Source: Euryhalocaulis sp050486445
GTDB lineage: Bacteria > Pseudomonadota > Alphaproteobacteria > Caulobacterales > Maricaulaceae
Length of the DNA stretch: 64,000 bases
Direction of reading: 5' to 3'
NCBI GenBank assembly: GCA_050486445.1
Contig: JBJHDH010000005.1
Span: 43,035 to 107,034, forward strand
The notes under the pieces were generated by a model. That model had not been told where the DNA came from and did no database searches. It saw nothing but the letters and a program-made list of their open reading frames with translations. Shown in pieces: positions 43,661 to 52,227 of the stretch. The position numbers and the translations under genes were made by a program. Position 1 is the stretch's first letter; every line of letters begins with the position of its first letter.

Positions 43661-44491
43661 CTATAAAGTTCCGCGCACCCCGTGCGCCGCTGCGATATTG
43701 GCGGCCAGATGCTGTGTACGCGTCGTGGTGATGACGGCGCAGTCGCAGACATGCTCGCCCAGCGCCCATTGCAGGTTTTCCAGCGGCTTTCCGGCGGCCG
43801 GCGCCGGGTGGCTGGCGGGCGCCCGCATTCCGGCGGCGCGCTGTCGCGCGCTGCGCGCCAGATGCCACAGATCGGCCGGACTGCGCGGGTTGCGCCATTC
43901 GGAGACGGCCCCCGCCATGATTTCGATGCCCAGCACGCTTATGCCCGCCGCCCGCGCCGCCGCCGCGCGCTGGCGCGCCGCGTCGCCCTGCGCCGGGCCG
44001 GCCGGCGCCATTATCAGGTCGAATTGGCCAAGCGTGATCGCCGCCTCGATTTCCGGTCCGCGGCCGCACACGCCTGTATGGCGGATTTTCCCGTCCGTTT
44101 TCAGACGCTCAAGCGTCTCCAGCGCGCCATCGTTCAGATGCTCCGGCCCCGGCCCGTGCAGCAGCAGTGCATCCAGCCAGTCTGTGCGCAGCCGCCGCAG
44201 GCTGGCCTCGACCGAACCGGTCAGATGCGCGGACGAAAAATCCTTGGCCAGTCCCAGCCCCCGGCGCACCGTTCCCGCCTTGCTGACGATGAAAGCACGG
44301 TCACGCGCGCCGTCCAGCGCCTCACCCAGACGGGATTCCGCCTCGCCATCGCCATAGAAGGGCGCGGTGTCGAACAGGCTCGCGCCGCCATCCAGCGCCT
44401 GACGGATCAGCTGGACAGTCTGGCGGCGCGGAACCAGACCCGTGGAGTGCGGACCGGAAACGCCGAAACCCAGAGCTGGAAGATGACGCAT
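43661..44491 (-). CDS. Aldo/keto reductase family protein
   Basis: This 276-residue TIM-barrel protein resembles aldo/keto reductases. It contains LGFGVSGPH, GASLFDTAPFYGDGEAESRLGEAL with the catalytic aspartate and tyrosine, VSKAG with the catalytic lysine, SLRRLRTDWLDALLLHGPG, and GKIRHTGVCGRGPEIEAAI. The usual HxC/NxQ region is altered, and the final cofactor-binding part is short, so a full NADPH reductase activity is likely but not certain. The start at 44491 gives the normal family N-terminus. It is divergent from the transaldolase gene. Confidence 0.85.
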   Translation of the reverse strand: MRHLPALGFGVSGPHSTGLVPRRQTVQLIRQALDGGASLFDTAPFYGDGEAESRLGEALDGARDRAFIVSKAGTVRRGLGLAKDFSSAHLTGSVEASLRRLRTDWLDALLLHGPGPEHLNDGALETLERLKTDGKIRHTGVCGRGPEIEAAITLGQFDLIMAPAGPAQGDAARQRAAAARAAGISVLGIEIMAGAVSEWRNPRSPADLWHLARSARQRAAGMRAPASHPAPAAGKPLENLQWALGEHVCDCAVITTTRTQHLAANIAAAHGVRGTL

Positions 44492-44621
44492 CGCCGCTCC
44501 TTTGCGTCCGGTCTCTATAGCCGGGGCGGCCTGCCGCGCGACAGGGGCCAATTCCATTACATGGGGTTTTGTTTTAGGAACCGGCGCGGGCCGGAGGGCC
44601 CGGGCAGCAAGGGCCGGATCC

Positions 44622-45278
44622 ATGAAATTCTTCATCGACACCGCGGATGTGGCGGAACTGCGCAAATGGCGTGACCGCGGCTTTCTTGATGGGGTGACCA
44701 CCAATCCGTCGCTCATCGCCAAATCCGGCCGCAAGGTGTTCGAGGTGCTGGAGGAAATCTGCGCGCTCGCCCCCGTGCCGGTCAGCGCCGAGGTCGTGGC
44801 GACCGATGCTGAGGGCATGTTGAAAGAGGCGGCGAAGTTGCGCGCCATCGCGCCGAACATTGTCATCAAGGCGCCGCTGACATGGGACGGGCTGCGCGCC
44901 ACGCGCACGTTGGCCGATCAGGGCGTGCCGGTGAATGTGACGCTGTGCTTCTCGGCGGCGCAGGCGCTGCTCGCCGCCAAGGCGGGCGCGGCCTATATCA
45001 GCCCCTTCGTGGGCCGTCTGGACGATATCGGCGAGGACGGCATGGAGCTGATCGCCGAGATCCGCGCCGTCTACGATAATTATCCGCAGTTCGAGACGGA
45101 AATCCTCGCCGCCTCGATCCGCAACGCGGAACATGTGGCGCAGGCTGCGATCATCGGCGCCGATGTCGCCACCATCCCGCCCGCGGTGGCGGAAGAGTTG
45201 GCCGCGCATCCACTGACCGATAAAGGGCTGGACGCGTTCCTGAAAGACTGGGCCGCCACCGGCCAGAGCCTGGTCTAA
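44622..45278 (+). CDS. Transaldolase / fructose-6-phosphate aldolase (small Fsa/TalC type)
   Basis: This 218-residue protein is of the short transaldolase class. It begins MKFFIDTADVAELRKW, has the Schiff-base lysine region NIVIKAPLTWDGLRATRTL, NVTLCFSAAQALLAAKAGA, YISPFVGRLDDIGEDG and AASIRNAEHVAQAAIIGAD. These enzymes exchange dihydroxyacetone units in the pentose phosphate pathway or cleave fructose-6-phosphate; length alone does not separate the two activities. It converges with lptD, with only ten bases between their stops. Confidence 0.93.
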   Translation: MKFFIDTADVAELRKWRDRGFLDGVTTNPSLIAKSGRKVFEVLEEICALAPVPVSAEVVATDAEGMLKEAAKLRAIAPNIVIKAPLTWDGLRATRTLADQGVPVNVTLCFSAAQALLAAKAGAAYISPFVGRLDDIGEDGMELIAEIRAVYDNYPQFETEILAASIRNAEHVAQAAIIGADVATIPPAVAEELAAHPLTDKGLDAFLKDWAATGQSLV

Positions 45279-45288
45279 AAACCCCGCT

Positions 45289-47541
45289 CTAATAAACAGG
45301 CACCAGAGCGCGTGTGTCGGTTCCAAACGTGCCCAGCGTCGCCAGCGTGAAGGTGATGGTGAAGGCGTTGGACGGCCCGACATTGAATCCGCCTGCGTAA
45401 TTCATCCGCACATAGGATGCGGTGACGGTAAAGCAGTCATCCTCATAGGTGAGGTTCAGCGCGCCGGTCTGGGTCAGGTTGCGCTGAATATCGCGCGCGA
45501 GCGAGAAGCCCGCCGCGACATGATCGGTCAGCCACAGATTGCCGCGGGCGGTAATATATCTGCGCGGTGCCCCTCCGGTCACGGCGCTGTCGACATTAAG
45601 ATAGGTCGCGCGCAGATCGGCCAGTCCCCAGCGCAGGCGCCCGGTCAGCTCCATCCGCTGGATATTGAAATCGTCCGGGTCGATGCGCAGGCGCGACGTG
45701 AAGGTGAGCGGTCCGCGGGCAAGCTCACCTTCGACGACCAGGTCCGATACATGACTTTCCAGACCTGAGCCCGCGGCAAAGGTGTCCGGATCGGTGCGGA
45801 AGCTCTGGCCGACGAACAGGGTGGCCTCAAGTATGCGCGGCCAGTTGGCGACGGTCCGCACCCCGACATTGGCGCGCAGTCCCTGTTCCATCAGATCCAG
45901 GCCCGGCAGCTTGTCCGGCGCGAACAGATTGGTGGCGTTAAGGTCGGTGGCCAGGCTGTCTTCCAGCACGGGCAGCGGAATATCGCCGGAAAATCCTCTG
46001 GCGAAACCGTCCAGCGCATAATCGTCGCCCGCTCCCGCGATCAGTTGCACGCGCGGCTCAATGGTCAGGTCGATATGGCCGGGCCGGAAGAAGGGCCATG
46101 ATATGTCCGCGCCAACATAGCCTGCCACACGTGACGCGTTGCCGCTTTTGGGGGCTCGGGTCACGGGGTCGAACGCCTGGTCGATCCGGTAAAAATCGCC
46201 GCGCGCCCGGCCAAAGCCTTCCAGCACGATGCCGCCGCCGGTGACATGACGGTGACGCCAGTCAGCCCAGGCGGTGGCCTTCATGTAATCCACCCCGGCC
46301 CGGCGCTGCAGAATGGCAAGATCTCCCACCAGCTCCACCCGGCCGGCGCCGTCCAGATCGATTGCGCGGCGGTATTCGCTGAGCGGCAACAGGCGCGGCA
46401 GCGCGTTCGAAGGGCCCAGACGCACCGACTGCATGTCAGCGAACGTAACGCTGGAATAGAAGGTCTCGTCCTGCCCGGCGGCGAACACTTGCGTCAGATT
46501 GGCGTAGCGGTTGCCTGAATACAGGCCATACCGGTTCTGGTGATAATACAGATCGTAGCGGTCCAGATATTGCTGGTCGGAAATCCGCTCGACCCCGAAA
46601 CCCCAAGACCAGTCCCGGGTCATGCGGAATACGCCGCCGCCAAAAATGCTGCCGCGCACGATGTCGTCGCCCATCTTCACGCCGGTGCTGTCGAAGCGTT
46701 GCTCCTTGGTGACCGTGGCGTCGAACTCGACATAGCCGGAATAGAAATTCCTGCGGAAATTGAGGCCGACCAGCGGCGCCACCTCGCCCATGATGCGTGG
46801 CGAGATGGTCAGGTCAGAATACGGGTCGATGGCCCAGAAATAGCCTTGTTCATAATAAACCCCGGTCAGGCTGGAATAGCCGACCATGGGCATCAGCGGC
46901 CCGCTCTTGCGGTCCACTGAAGGATCGGCGTGCGCGAAGAATGGTGAGTACAGGACCGGAACGCCCGCGATATTAAGCGTGACATCGCGGTAATAGATCA
47001 TGTTGGCTTCGGTATCCTGCAACGCCTTGCGCGCATTGATCCGCCATGTCGGGGTCGGGCTGTCCTCACAGACCGGGCAGGGGCTGTAGGTCGCGCGCGT
47101 CAGAAGATTCAGGCGCCCGTCGCGCCGCTCCAGATAGGCGGCGGTGACGCGGGCGTCGTTGGCCATGCGGATGGAGAAATTCAGCGCAACCGCCTCTTCC
47201 AGATCTTCGGAAAGATCGGCGCTGTCGGCGAACTGCATTGTGCCGTCCGCTTCGGCGATGACGATATCGCCCAGCGCGACCAGCCGCTCCTGCTCCGGAT
47301 AATACTGAACCTCGGCGGCGCGCAGGATGCGCGAGCCGATGCGCCCTTCCACATTGCCGCGCGCGATATAGCGGTCGTTCTCCGCATCGTCGATGAATTC
47401 ATCGGCCTGGAGATAGAGCGCCTCGGACTGGATCACGGCCTGGGCGGTGTCTTCAACCGGCGTCTGCGCGAAGGCCGGCGCGGCGAACGCCATCCCCGTC
47501 ACCGCCGCCACGGCGGCGCGGGCGTAAAGCCGTCTTTTCAT
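45289..47541 (-). CDS. lptD: LPS-assembly protein LptD
   Basis: LptD is the outer-membrane barrel that inserts LPS into the outer leaflet. This 750-residue form begins with a signal peptide (MKRRLYARAAVAAVTGMAF.. AFAQ). The N-terminal OstA-like jelly roll follows (ALYLQADEFIDDAENDRYIA, RGNVEGRIGSRILRA). The barrel domain carries VPVLYSPFFAHADPSVDRKSG and many alternating aromatic strands, ending near AFTITFTLATLGTFG. Cysteines in CPVCEDSP and EDDCFTV could form the inter-domain disulfides; the E. coli adjacent C-terminal pair is reduced to one here. The start at 47541 places the signal peptide correctly. Confidence 0.93.
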   Translation of the reverse strand: MKRRLYARAAVAAVTGMAFAAPAFAQTPVEDTAQAVIQSEALYLQADEFIDDAENDRYIARGNVEGRIGSRILRAAEVQYYPEQERLVALGDIVIAEADGTMQFADSADLSEDLEEAVALNFSIRMANDARVTAAYLERRDGRLNLLTRATYSPCPVCEDSPTPTWRINARKALQDTEANMIYYRDVTLNIAGVPVLYSPFFAHADPSVDRKSGPLMPMVGYSSLTGVYYEQGYFWAIDPYSDLTISPRIMGEVAPLVGLNFRRNFYSGYVEFDATVTKEQRFDSTGVKMGDDIVRGSIFGGGVFRMTRDWSWGFGVERISDQQYLDRYDLYYHQNRYGLYSGNRYANLTQVFAAGQDETFYSSVTFADMQSVRLGPSNALPRLLPLSEYRRAIDLDGAGRVELVGDLAILQRRAGVDYMKATAWADWRHRHVTGGGIVLEGFGRARGDFYRIDQAFDPVTRAPKSGNASRVAGYVGADISWPFFRPGHIDLTIEPRVQLIAGAGDDYALDGFARGFSGDIPLPVLEDSLATDLNATNLFAPDKLPGLDLMEQGLRANVGVRTVANWPRILEATLFVGQSFRTDPDTFAAGSGLESHVSDLVVEGELARGPLTFTSRLRIDPDDFNIQRMELTGRLRWGLADLRATYLNVDSAVTGGAPRRYITARGNLWLTDHVAAGFSLARDIQRNLTQTGALNLTYEDDCFTVTASYVRMNYAGGFNVGPSNAFTITFTLATLGTFGTDTRALVPVY

Positions 47542-47638
47542 GGCCGAAGCGATGGCGCGCACTCCCCTCAAGAGCTTCTGCTTATCTGGCCGGACCGGAT
47601 GCGTAAATATGGCGGCGCCGGACAGGCCGGACCCTAGC

Positions 47639-48487
47639 CTATTCTGGTTGCATGCCCCGGGCCTTGGCCAGGCGGTCAAAGGCCATCAGCTCCTCCATCA
47701 GCCCCTCCAGCCTGGACAGCGGAACCATGTTCGGCCCGTCGCTGGGGGCGCGGTCGGGATCCTGATGCGTCTCCATGAAAATGGCCGCCACGCCCACCGC
47801 CGCCGCCGCCCGGGCCAGAGCGGGCACAAAACGCCGTTCGCCGCCGCTGCTGGTCCCCTGGCCGCCGGGCTGCTGCACCGAATGGGTGGCGTCGAACACC
47901 ACCGGCGCGCCGGTTTCGGCAAGAATGGGCAGCGCGCGCATGTCGCTGACCAGCGTGTTATAGCCAAAGCTCGCGCCGCGCTCGGTCACCAGCACCTCGC
48001 GCGCCCCGCCGGCGGCCAGCTTGTCCACAACATTCTTCATGTCCCAGGGGGCCAGAAACTGGCCCTTTTTCACGTTCACCGCCCGGCCCGTGGCGGCGGC
48101 GGCCAGCAGCAGGTCGGTCTGCCGGCACAAAAAGGCGGGAATCTGCAAAACGTCCACGGCCTCGGCCGCCGGCGCGCATTGTTCGGCCGTATGCACGTCG
48201 GTCAGCACCGGCAGGCCGGTTTCCGCGCGCACGCTGGCCAGAATCTCCAGCCCTTCCGCCAAGCCGGCGCCGCGAAACGATGCATTGCTGGTCCGGTTCG
48301 CCTTGTCGAAACTGCTTTTATAAATGACAGAGGCGCCCAGCCGGTCCGCGATTTCGCGGATCGCCCACGCCGTTTCCAGCGCGTGCGCCCGGCTCTCGAT
48401 GGCGCAGGGGCCAAGAATGAACGCCAGCGGCAATGCGTTGCCGATGCGCGCGCCGCCGATCTTCACCACTGCGTTCACCGCGCTCAC
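47639..48487 (-). CDS. kdsA: 3-deoxy-8-phosphooctulonate synthase (KDO-8-P synthase)
   Basis: KdsA condenses arabinose-5-phosphate with phosphoenolpyruvate to KDO-8-phosphate for the LPS inner core. The 282-residue enzyme shows LAFILGPCAIESRAHALETA, YKSSFDKANRTS, VLTDVHTAEQ, LQIPAFLCRQTDLLLAAA, VNVKKGQFLAPWDM and FDATHSVQQPGG, all family signatures. It starts with GTG, overlapping the kdsD stop (GTGA), so the two consecutive steps of KDO synthesis are translationally coupled. Confidence 0.96.
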   Translation of the reverse strand: MSAVNAVVKIGGARIGNALPLAFILGPCAIESRAHALETAWAIREIADRLGASVIYKSSFDKANRTSNASFRGAGLAEGLEILASVRAETGLPVLTDVHTAEQCAPAAEAVDVLQIPAFLCRQTDLLLAAAATGRAVNVKKGQFLAPWDMKNVVDKLAAGGAREVLVTERGASFGYNTLVSDMRALPILAETGAPVVFDATHSVQQPGGQGTSSGGERRFVPALARAAAAVGVAAIFMETHQDPDRAPSDGPNMVPLSRLEGLMEELMAFDRLAKARGMQPE

Positions 48488-49467
48488 AGCACGCCTCCGC
48501 GCAGAAAATCATGCACATGGATCAGGCCCACCGGCCGTCCGTCCTCAACAACGAAAAGCTGGGTGATGCGCCGCTCGTTCATAATGCGCAGCGCCGCGCC
48601 GGCCAGCATGTCGGGCGCCGCCGTCACCGGCTTTGGCGTCATAACGTCGCCGGCGGTGCGGCCGTTCACGCCGTCGTCCAGATGCCGGCGCAGATCGCCG
48701 TCGGTAATGATCCCGGCCAGCCGCCCGTCGGGCCCGACAACACCGGCGCAGCCAAAGCCTTTTGCCGATATCACCGCCACCGCCTCGCGCAGCGGCGCCG
48801 TGCGCGCGGTCAGCGGCAATTCGTCCGCGCCATGCATCAGGCCGCGCACGGTTTTCAGCGCCGCGCCCAGGGCCCCGCCGGGATGGAAGGTCTGAAACTC
48901 CGACGCGGTGAATCCCCGGGCCTCCAGCAGCGCCACGGCCAGCGCATCGCCCAGCGCCATCATCAGCGTCGTCGACGTCGTCGGCGCCTGGGTCTCGGCG
49001 CAGGCTTCCGGCGCCTCGGGCACGATGATCGCCACATCGGCATGGGCGCCCAGCGTCGAGTCCGGGCGCGCGGTCATGCCGATCAGCGGAATGGAAAAGC
49101 GTTTGCAATACGCGATCAGGTCGGCCAGCTCGCGTGTCTCGCCGGAATTGGAAAGCGCCAGCACCGCGTCGCCGGGCGAGATCGCGCCCAGGTCGCCGTG
49201 GCTCGCCTCGGTCGGATGCACGAAGATCGCGCGCGTCCCTGTGCTGGCGAAGGTGGCGGCGATCTTGCGCGCGACATGGCCGGATTTGCCCACCCCGGTC
49301 ACGATCACCCGCCCGGCGCAGGCCAGCAGCGCCTCCACCGCCGCCGCCAGCCCCTCCGGTGGCGCTGCGGCCAGCGCGGCCAGCGCCTCGGCCTCCAGCG
49401 TCAGCACGCGCCGCGCCGTCTCCAGCGCAGGGTCTCCGGGTTTTTGCTGTTTCGCTGCCTGATCCAT
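48484..49467 (-). CDS. kdsD: Arabinose-5-phosphate isomerase (KpsF/GutQ/KdsD family)
   Basis: KdsD turns ribulose-5-phosphate into arabinose-5-phosphate, the substrate of KdsA encoded just downstream. The 327-residue protein has an N-terminal SIS domain (VIVTGVGKSGHVARKIAATF, FVHPTEASHGDLGAI with the catalytic histidine, ALSNSGETREL). Two CBS domains follow (DELPLTARTAPLREAV.., GIITDGDLRRHLDDGVNG, DVMTPKPVTAAP). The four-base overlap with kdsA supports the assignment over the sugar-alcohol GutQ role. Confidence 0.94.
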   Translation of the reverse strand: MDQAAKQQKPGDPALETARRVLTLEAEALAALAAAPPEGLAAAVEALLACAGRVIVTGVGKSGHVARKIAATFASTGTRAIFVHPTEASHGDLGAISPGDAVLALSNSGETRELADLIAYCKRFSIPLIGMTARPDSTLGAHADVAIIVPEAPEACAETQAPTTSTTLMMALGDALAVALLEARGFTASEFQTFHPGGALGAALKTVRGLMHGADELPLTARTAPLREAVAVISAKGFGCAGVVGPDGRLAGIITDGDLRRHLDDGVNGRTAGDVMTPKPVTAAPDMLAGAALRIMNERRITQLFVVEDGRPVGLIHVHDFLRGGVL

Positions 49468-49579
49468 GCCTTGGGATTAGGCCCGCGCCGGGCAGGGGGC
49501 AAGCATCCTGACCCGAAAGGCGCCATTGATCCCCACCTGTGGGTAGAGCGGGGGAGGATGTCATATCACCCATCCAATA

Positions 49580-49620
49580 AGAAAAACCGGCCGGCTGCGT
49601 GCGCGGCCGGCCGGTTCTTC
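49580..49620 (-). terminator. Rho-independent terminator after the DUF378 gene
   Basis: On the minus strand an 11-bp GC-rich stem (AACCGGCCGGC at 49585-49595 pairing with GCCGGCCGGTT at 49606-49616, ten-base loop) is followed by TTTTTCTT. It lies about 45 bases downstream of the DUF378 stop at 49662, which fits an intrinsic terminator for that gene. Confidence 0.85.
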
Positions 49621-49661
49621 AGATGGATGCGGGCCGGCGCGCAGGCGCGCAGGCCCCGCCT

Positions 49662-49853
49662 TCAGGATTTCTTGATGAGCAGAACGAGACGCCACACGGC
49701 CGACAGGCCGATCAGGACATAGACGACACGGGCCAGCGTGGACCCGGCGCCAAAAATTTCGGCGAGCAGGTCGATCCCGGCGACGCCCACAAGGCCCCAG
49801 TTCAGGCCGCCCACGATCACAAGCACAAGCGTAACGAGATTCAGAATGCGCAT
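49662..49853 (-). CDS. DUF378 small membrane protein
   Basis: This 63-residue protein matches the DUF378 (YuzA-like) pattern: MRILNLVTLVLVIVGGLNWG, then a short loop with FGAGSTLARV and a second membrane segment VVYVLIGLSAVWRLVLLI. The function of the family is unknown. ATG at 49853 gives the typical family N-terminus; longer forms would add charged residues unlike the family. The gene has its own terminator at 49580-49620. The 168-bp gap to 50022 holds no other gene that I can support. Confidence 0.85.
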   Translation of the reverse strand: MRILNLVTLVLVIVGGLNWGLVGVAGIDLLAEIFGAGSTLARVVYVLIGLSAVWRLVLLIKKS

Positions 49854-50021
49854 GCGGATTCTCCGGCGTTTCCCCTGAGCAACAGATTGCTCGTTCCCGA
49901 TATTCGGAGCGTATCCTTGTGAGCGGATCTCGCTCCATGGCGTAGATTTATACAATCCCCGCTAACACACCATCGCGCGATTCGGCCGCATTGACGACTC
50001 CGCCGGGCGTGGGTCCGGACC

Positions 50022-50492
50022 CTAGCTCTGGCGAATCAGCAGATCCTTGTTCACCCGGATCGTCTTGATGGCGATGCTGATTTCCATCAGGAACAGGACC
50101 AGCGCCGCGATCAGCGCGCCCATCGCGCCAATGAACAGCATCGCGATGGGGCGCGAGATTTCCATGCCCATCAGCTCGCTGGCGAACAGCATCATGATGA
50201 CGGCGCAGACCAGCAGGGCGGCCAGCGTGGACAGCGAGATGGCGTAATTGATGCGCCGCATCCGCCGGTCCAGCGCCAGCAGCTCGTCCACATGCCGCCG
50301 GCGCGGTTCGCCTTCTTCCTCGGCGGCGATCTGGTCCTCCAGCGCCCGGCCGCGGTCGATCACCCGCGCCAGCCGCTGGGTCATCACGTTCAGCAGCGCC
50401 CCGATGCCGGCGATCAGAAATACCGGCGCCACGGCAAGCTGGATGATGTGGACAATATCCACAGGAATGGAGAGCGGGCTCATGCCCGGCAT
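50022..50492 (-). CDS. DUF2721 membrane protein
   Basis: This 156-residue protein fits DUF2721. An N-terminal membrane segment (VHIIQLAVAPVFLIAGIGAL) leads into LLNVMTQRLARVIDRGRAL, a basic cytoplasmic loop, then two further membrane segments (ISLSTLAALLVCAVIMML and IGAMGALIAALVLFLMEI). The RLARVIDRGR stretch is the family signature. No function is established. An ATG three codons downstream (50483) is an alternative start. Confidence 0.85.
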   Translation of the reverse strand: MPGMSPLSIPVDIVHIIQLAVAPVFLIAGIGALLNVMTQRLARVIDRGRALEDQIAAEEEGEPRRRHVDELLALDRRMRRINYAISLSTLAALLVCAVIMMLFASELMGMEISRPIAMLFIGAMGALIAALVLFLMEISIAIKTIRVNKDLLIRQS

Positions 50493-50627
50493 GGTTCGGC
50501 CCGGCCCGGCGCCGGGTCAAGCCTCGCCCGTTCGCCGCGCAGGTTCATTGGCGGCGTGGGGAGAGGCCGGACCGGAACGATCCGGCCCGGCCCCGCCTTT
50601 GCTCCCCGCCCCCGCGAGTCTGACCGG

Positions 50628-51506
50628 TCAGCGCCCCCGCACGCTCTGCCCGAACAGCACGAAAATTTCAGGCATACTGTCGCCGATGATGTCGCCCCCA
50701 TGACCCCGGCCCTCCAGTTCAAGATATCCGGGCGACATCCCGATATCTTCCATGGCCGCGCCCCATGTGCGCGTGTTCTCCGTGGGGACCACGGTGTCGT
50801 CGCCGCCCTGGGTAATCAGCAGCGGCAGCCCCGCTTCATGGATGGATCCAAGAATGTCCCGCTGGGTGGACTGCATCATGAAGGCGGCCGGCGCGATGGC
50901 CGCCGCTCCCGCCCACAGATCGGCATGTTTTTCGGCCAGGAAGATCGCGCCCGCACCGCCCATGGAATGGCCCATGATATAGATGCGGTTTGGGTCGATA
51001 TTGAATTCTGCCAGCGTCATGTCGAGCACGGTCATCACGTCCTGCTCGCTCAGCTCGGCCAGGTTGGGTGGGTCGACCTCGCCGCCGCCCATCACGATCA
51101 CCGGCGATCCGTACCAGCCGCTGACATTATAGCCGAGCGGTCCGACAACGACGTAGCCGCCGTCCTCCGCCAGATCGACCAGCCGGTCGCGCACGATGAA
51201 ATGACCGTCTCCGCCCAGACCGTGCAGCGCCACGATCAGCGGCGCGGGCGTGGCCGGATCGACCTTCGACGAGACGAACAGCACATAGGCGAGGTCTTCG
51301 TCTGTTGGCTCAAAGCGATAGGTGCGCTCCTCCACGCGCGGGTCCGGCGCAATACGCATCGGACCCGGCGGCGGGCCATTGGCCGCTTGCGGCGGGGCGC
51401 CCGGCGCCTGGGCGAAGCCGGCCTGCGGCGCGGCCATCGCCGCGAACAGGGCGGCGGAAAGTGCAAGCGTGAACGCCTGCGCGGACAGACGGAACGGAAT
51501 CTTCAT
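50628..51506 (-). CDS. Secreted alpha/beta hydrolase (PHB-depolymerase/esterase-like)
   Basis: This 292-residue protein has a signal peptide (MKIPFRLSAQAFTLALSAAL.. AGFAQ). It then has an alpha/beta hydrolase fold in the style of LpqC/PHB-depolymerase and S9-type esterases. The nucleophile elbow is IYIMGHSMGGAGAIFLA (GHSMG), an oxyanion-region motif is VALHGLGGDGHFI, and the histidine is in LELEGRGHGGDII. It should act on esters in the periplasm or outside; the substrate is unknown. The start at 51506 gives the signal peptide. Confidence 0.88.
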   Translation of the reverse strand: MKIPFRLSAQAFTLALSAALFAAMAAPQAGFAQAPGAPPQAANGPPPGPMRIAPDPRVEERTYRFEPTDEDLAYVLFVSSKVDPATPAPLIVALHGLGGDGHFIVRDRLVDLAEDGGYVVVGPLGYNVSGWYGSPVIVMGGGEVDPPNLAELSEQDVMTVLDMTLAEFNIDPNRIYIMGHSMGGAGAIFLAEKHADLWAGAAAIAPAAFMMQSTQRDILGSIHEAGLPLLITQGGDDTVVPTENTRTWGAAMEDIGMSPGYLELEGRGHGGDIIGDSMPEIFVLFGQSVRGR

Positions 51507-51652
51507 GGCGGTCTCCTCCCCGGACGTTTGCGCCACTATTGAGGAAGACTATCCGTCATGACTCCGGCCGGAACAATCGAAGAGGGCGCGCCGCCCGCGA
51601 TTTTTGCCGGAAAGTCCAAATTTCCGGCCAGATTGTGCAAGGTTGGGCGGGG

Positions 51653-51985
51653 CTAGACGAGTTCCACCAGCTCCTCACCATGCTTCAGCGCTTCGCGGAT
51701 TTTCCCCCAGTCCGCAGCCCAGCGGTCCAGCAGTTCGCTCGTGGAAGGATTGGGCAGACGAATCCACACAACCTGAAGCCATGTTGCCGGATGACCTCCG
51801 GCGGCCGGGACATAGTCGCGATCCAGGGAAACGATAATTTCGTTCTCTCGCCGGGCGCGCCGGACGATTTCGGCGTCATTGGCTGTCGCCAGGCCGGCTT
51901 CGCGAACGTGAACGGCTTCGACGCCCGCCTCGCGCAGCCACGCCGCCAGCGCCAGCGGCAGGTTCTGGTCGATCAGGAACTTCAC
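51653..51985 (-). CDS. DUF5615 PIN-like protein (putative toxin)
   Basis: This 110-residue protein belongs to the DUF5615 PIN-like group: MKFLIDQNLPLALAAWLREA, then ATANDAEIVRRA and EIIVSLDRDYV, giving the acidic residues expected of a PIN-type nuclease centre. Its ATG overlaps the stop of the DUF433 gene (ATGA). The DUF433-DUF5615 pair is widespread and is regarded as toxin-antitoxin-like, though its biochemistry is little studied. The pair lies between housekeeping genes without mobile sequences around it. Confidence 0.88.
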   Translation of the reverse strand: MKFLIDQNLPLALAAWLREAGVEAVHVREAGLATANDAEIVRRARRENEIIVSLDRDYVPAAGGHPATWLQVVWIRLPNPSTSELLDRWAADWGKIREALKHGEELVELV

Positions 51986-52215
51986 TCCGCGGCGACCGGC
52001 TTTCCGTCCAGTGCCTGTGACGCATAGAGCAGGGCGGCGTCGAAATCGCGTGCTTCAAGATCGGCATAGTCCGCGAGAATTTGCTCGCGCGTCATGCCGG
52101 ACGCCAGAAGCGCCAGCACCTCGCCGACCGTAATCCGCATTCCGCGAATGCACGGTTTCCCGCCGCGTTTGCCGGGTTCGACGGTAATCCTGCCCAGCAG
52201 ATTCTCCGACGCCAT
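51982..52215 (-). CDS. DUF433 protein (putative antitoxin)
   Basis: This 77-residue protein matches DUF433: NLLGRITVEPGKRGGKPCIR, GMRITVGEVLALLASGMT, then ILADYADLEARDFDAALLYA. The fold is winged-helix-like, suited to DNA binding and autoregulation. The start at 52215 is supported by a perfect GGAGG five bases upstream on the minus strand; an in-frame ATG at 52227 would abut the thiC stop. It is followed by the overlapping DUF5615 gene. Confidence 0.88.
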   Translation of the reverse strand: MASENLLGRITVEPGKRGGKPCIRGMRITVGEVLALLASGMTREQILADYADLEARDFDAALLYASQALDGKPVAAE

Positions 52216-52227
52216 ACGCGCCTCCAT

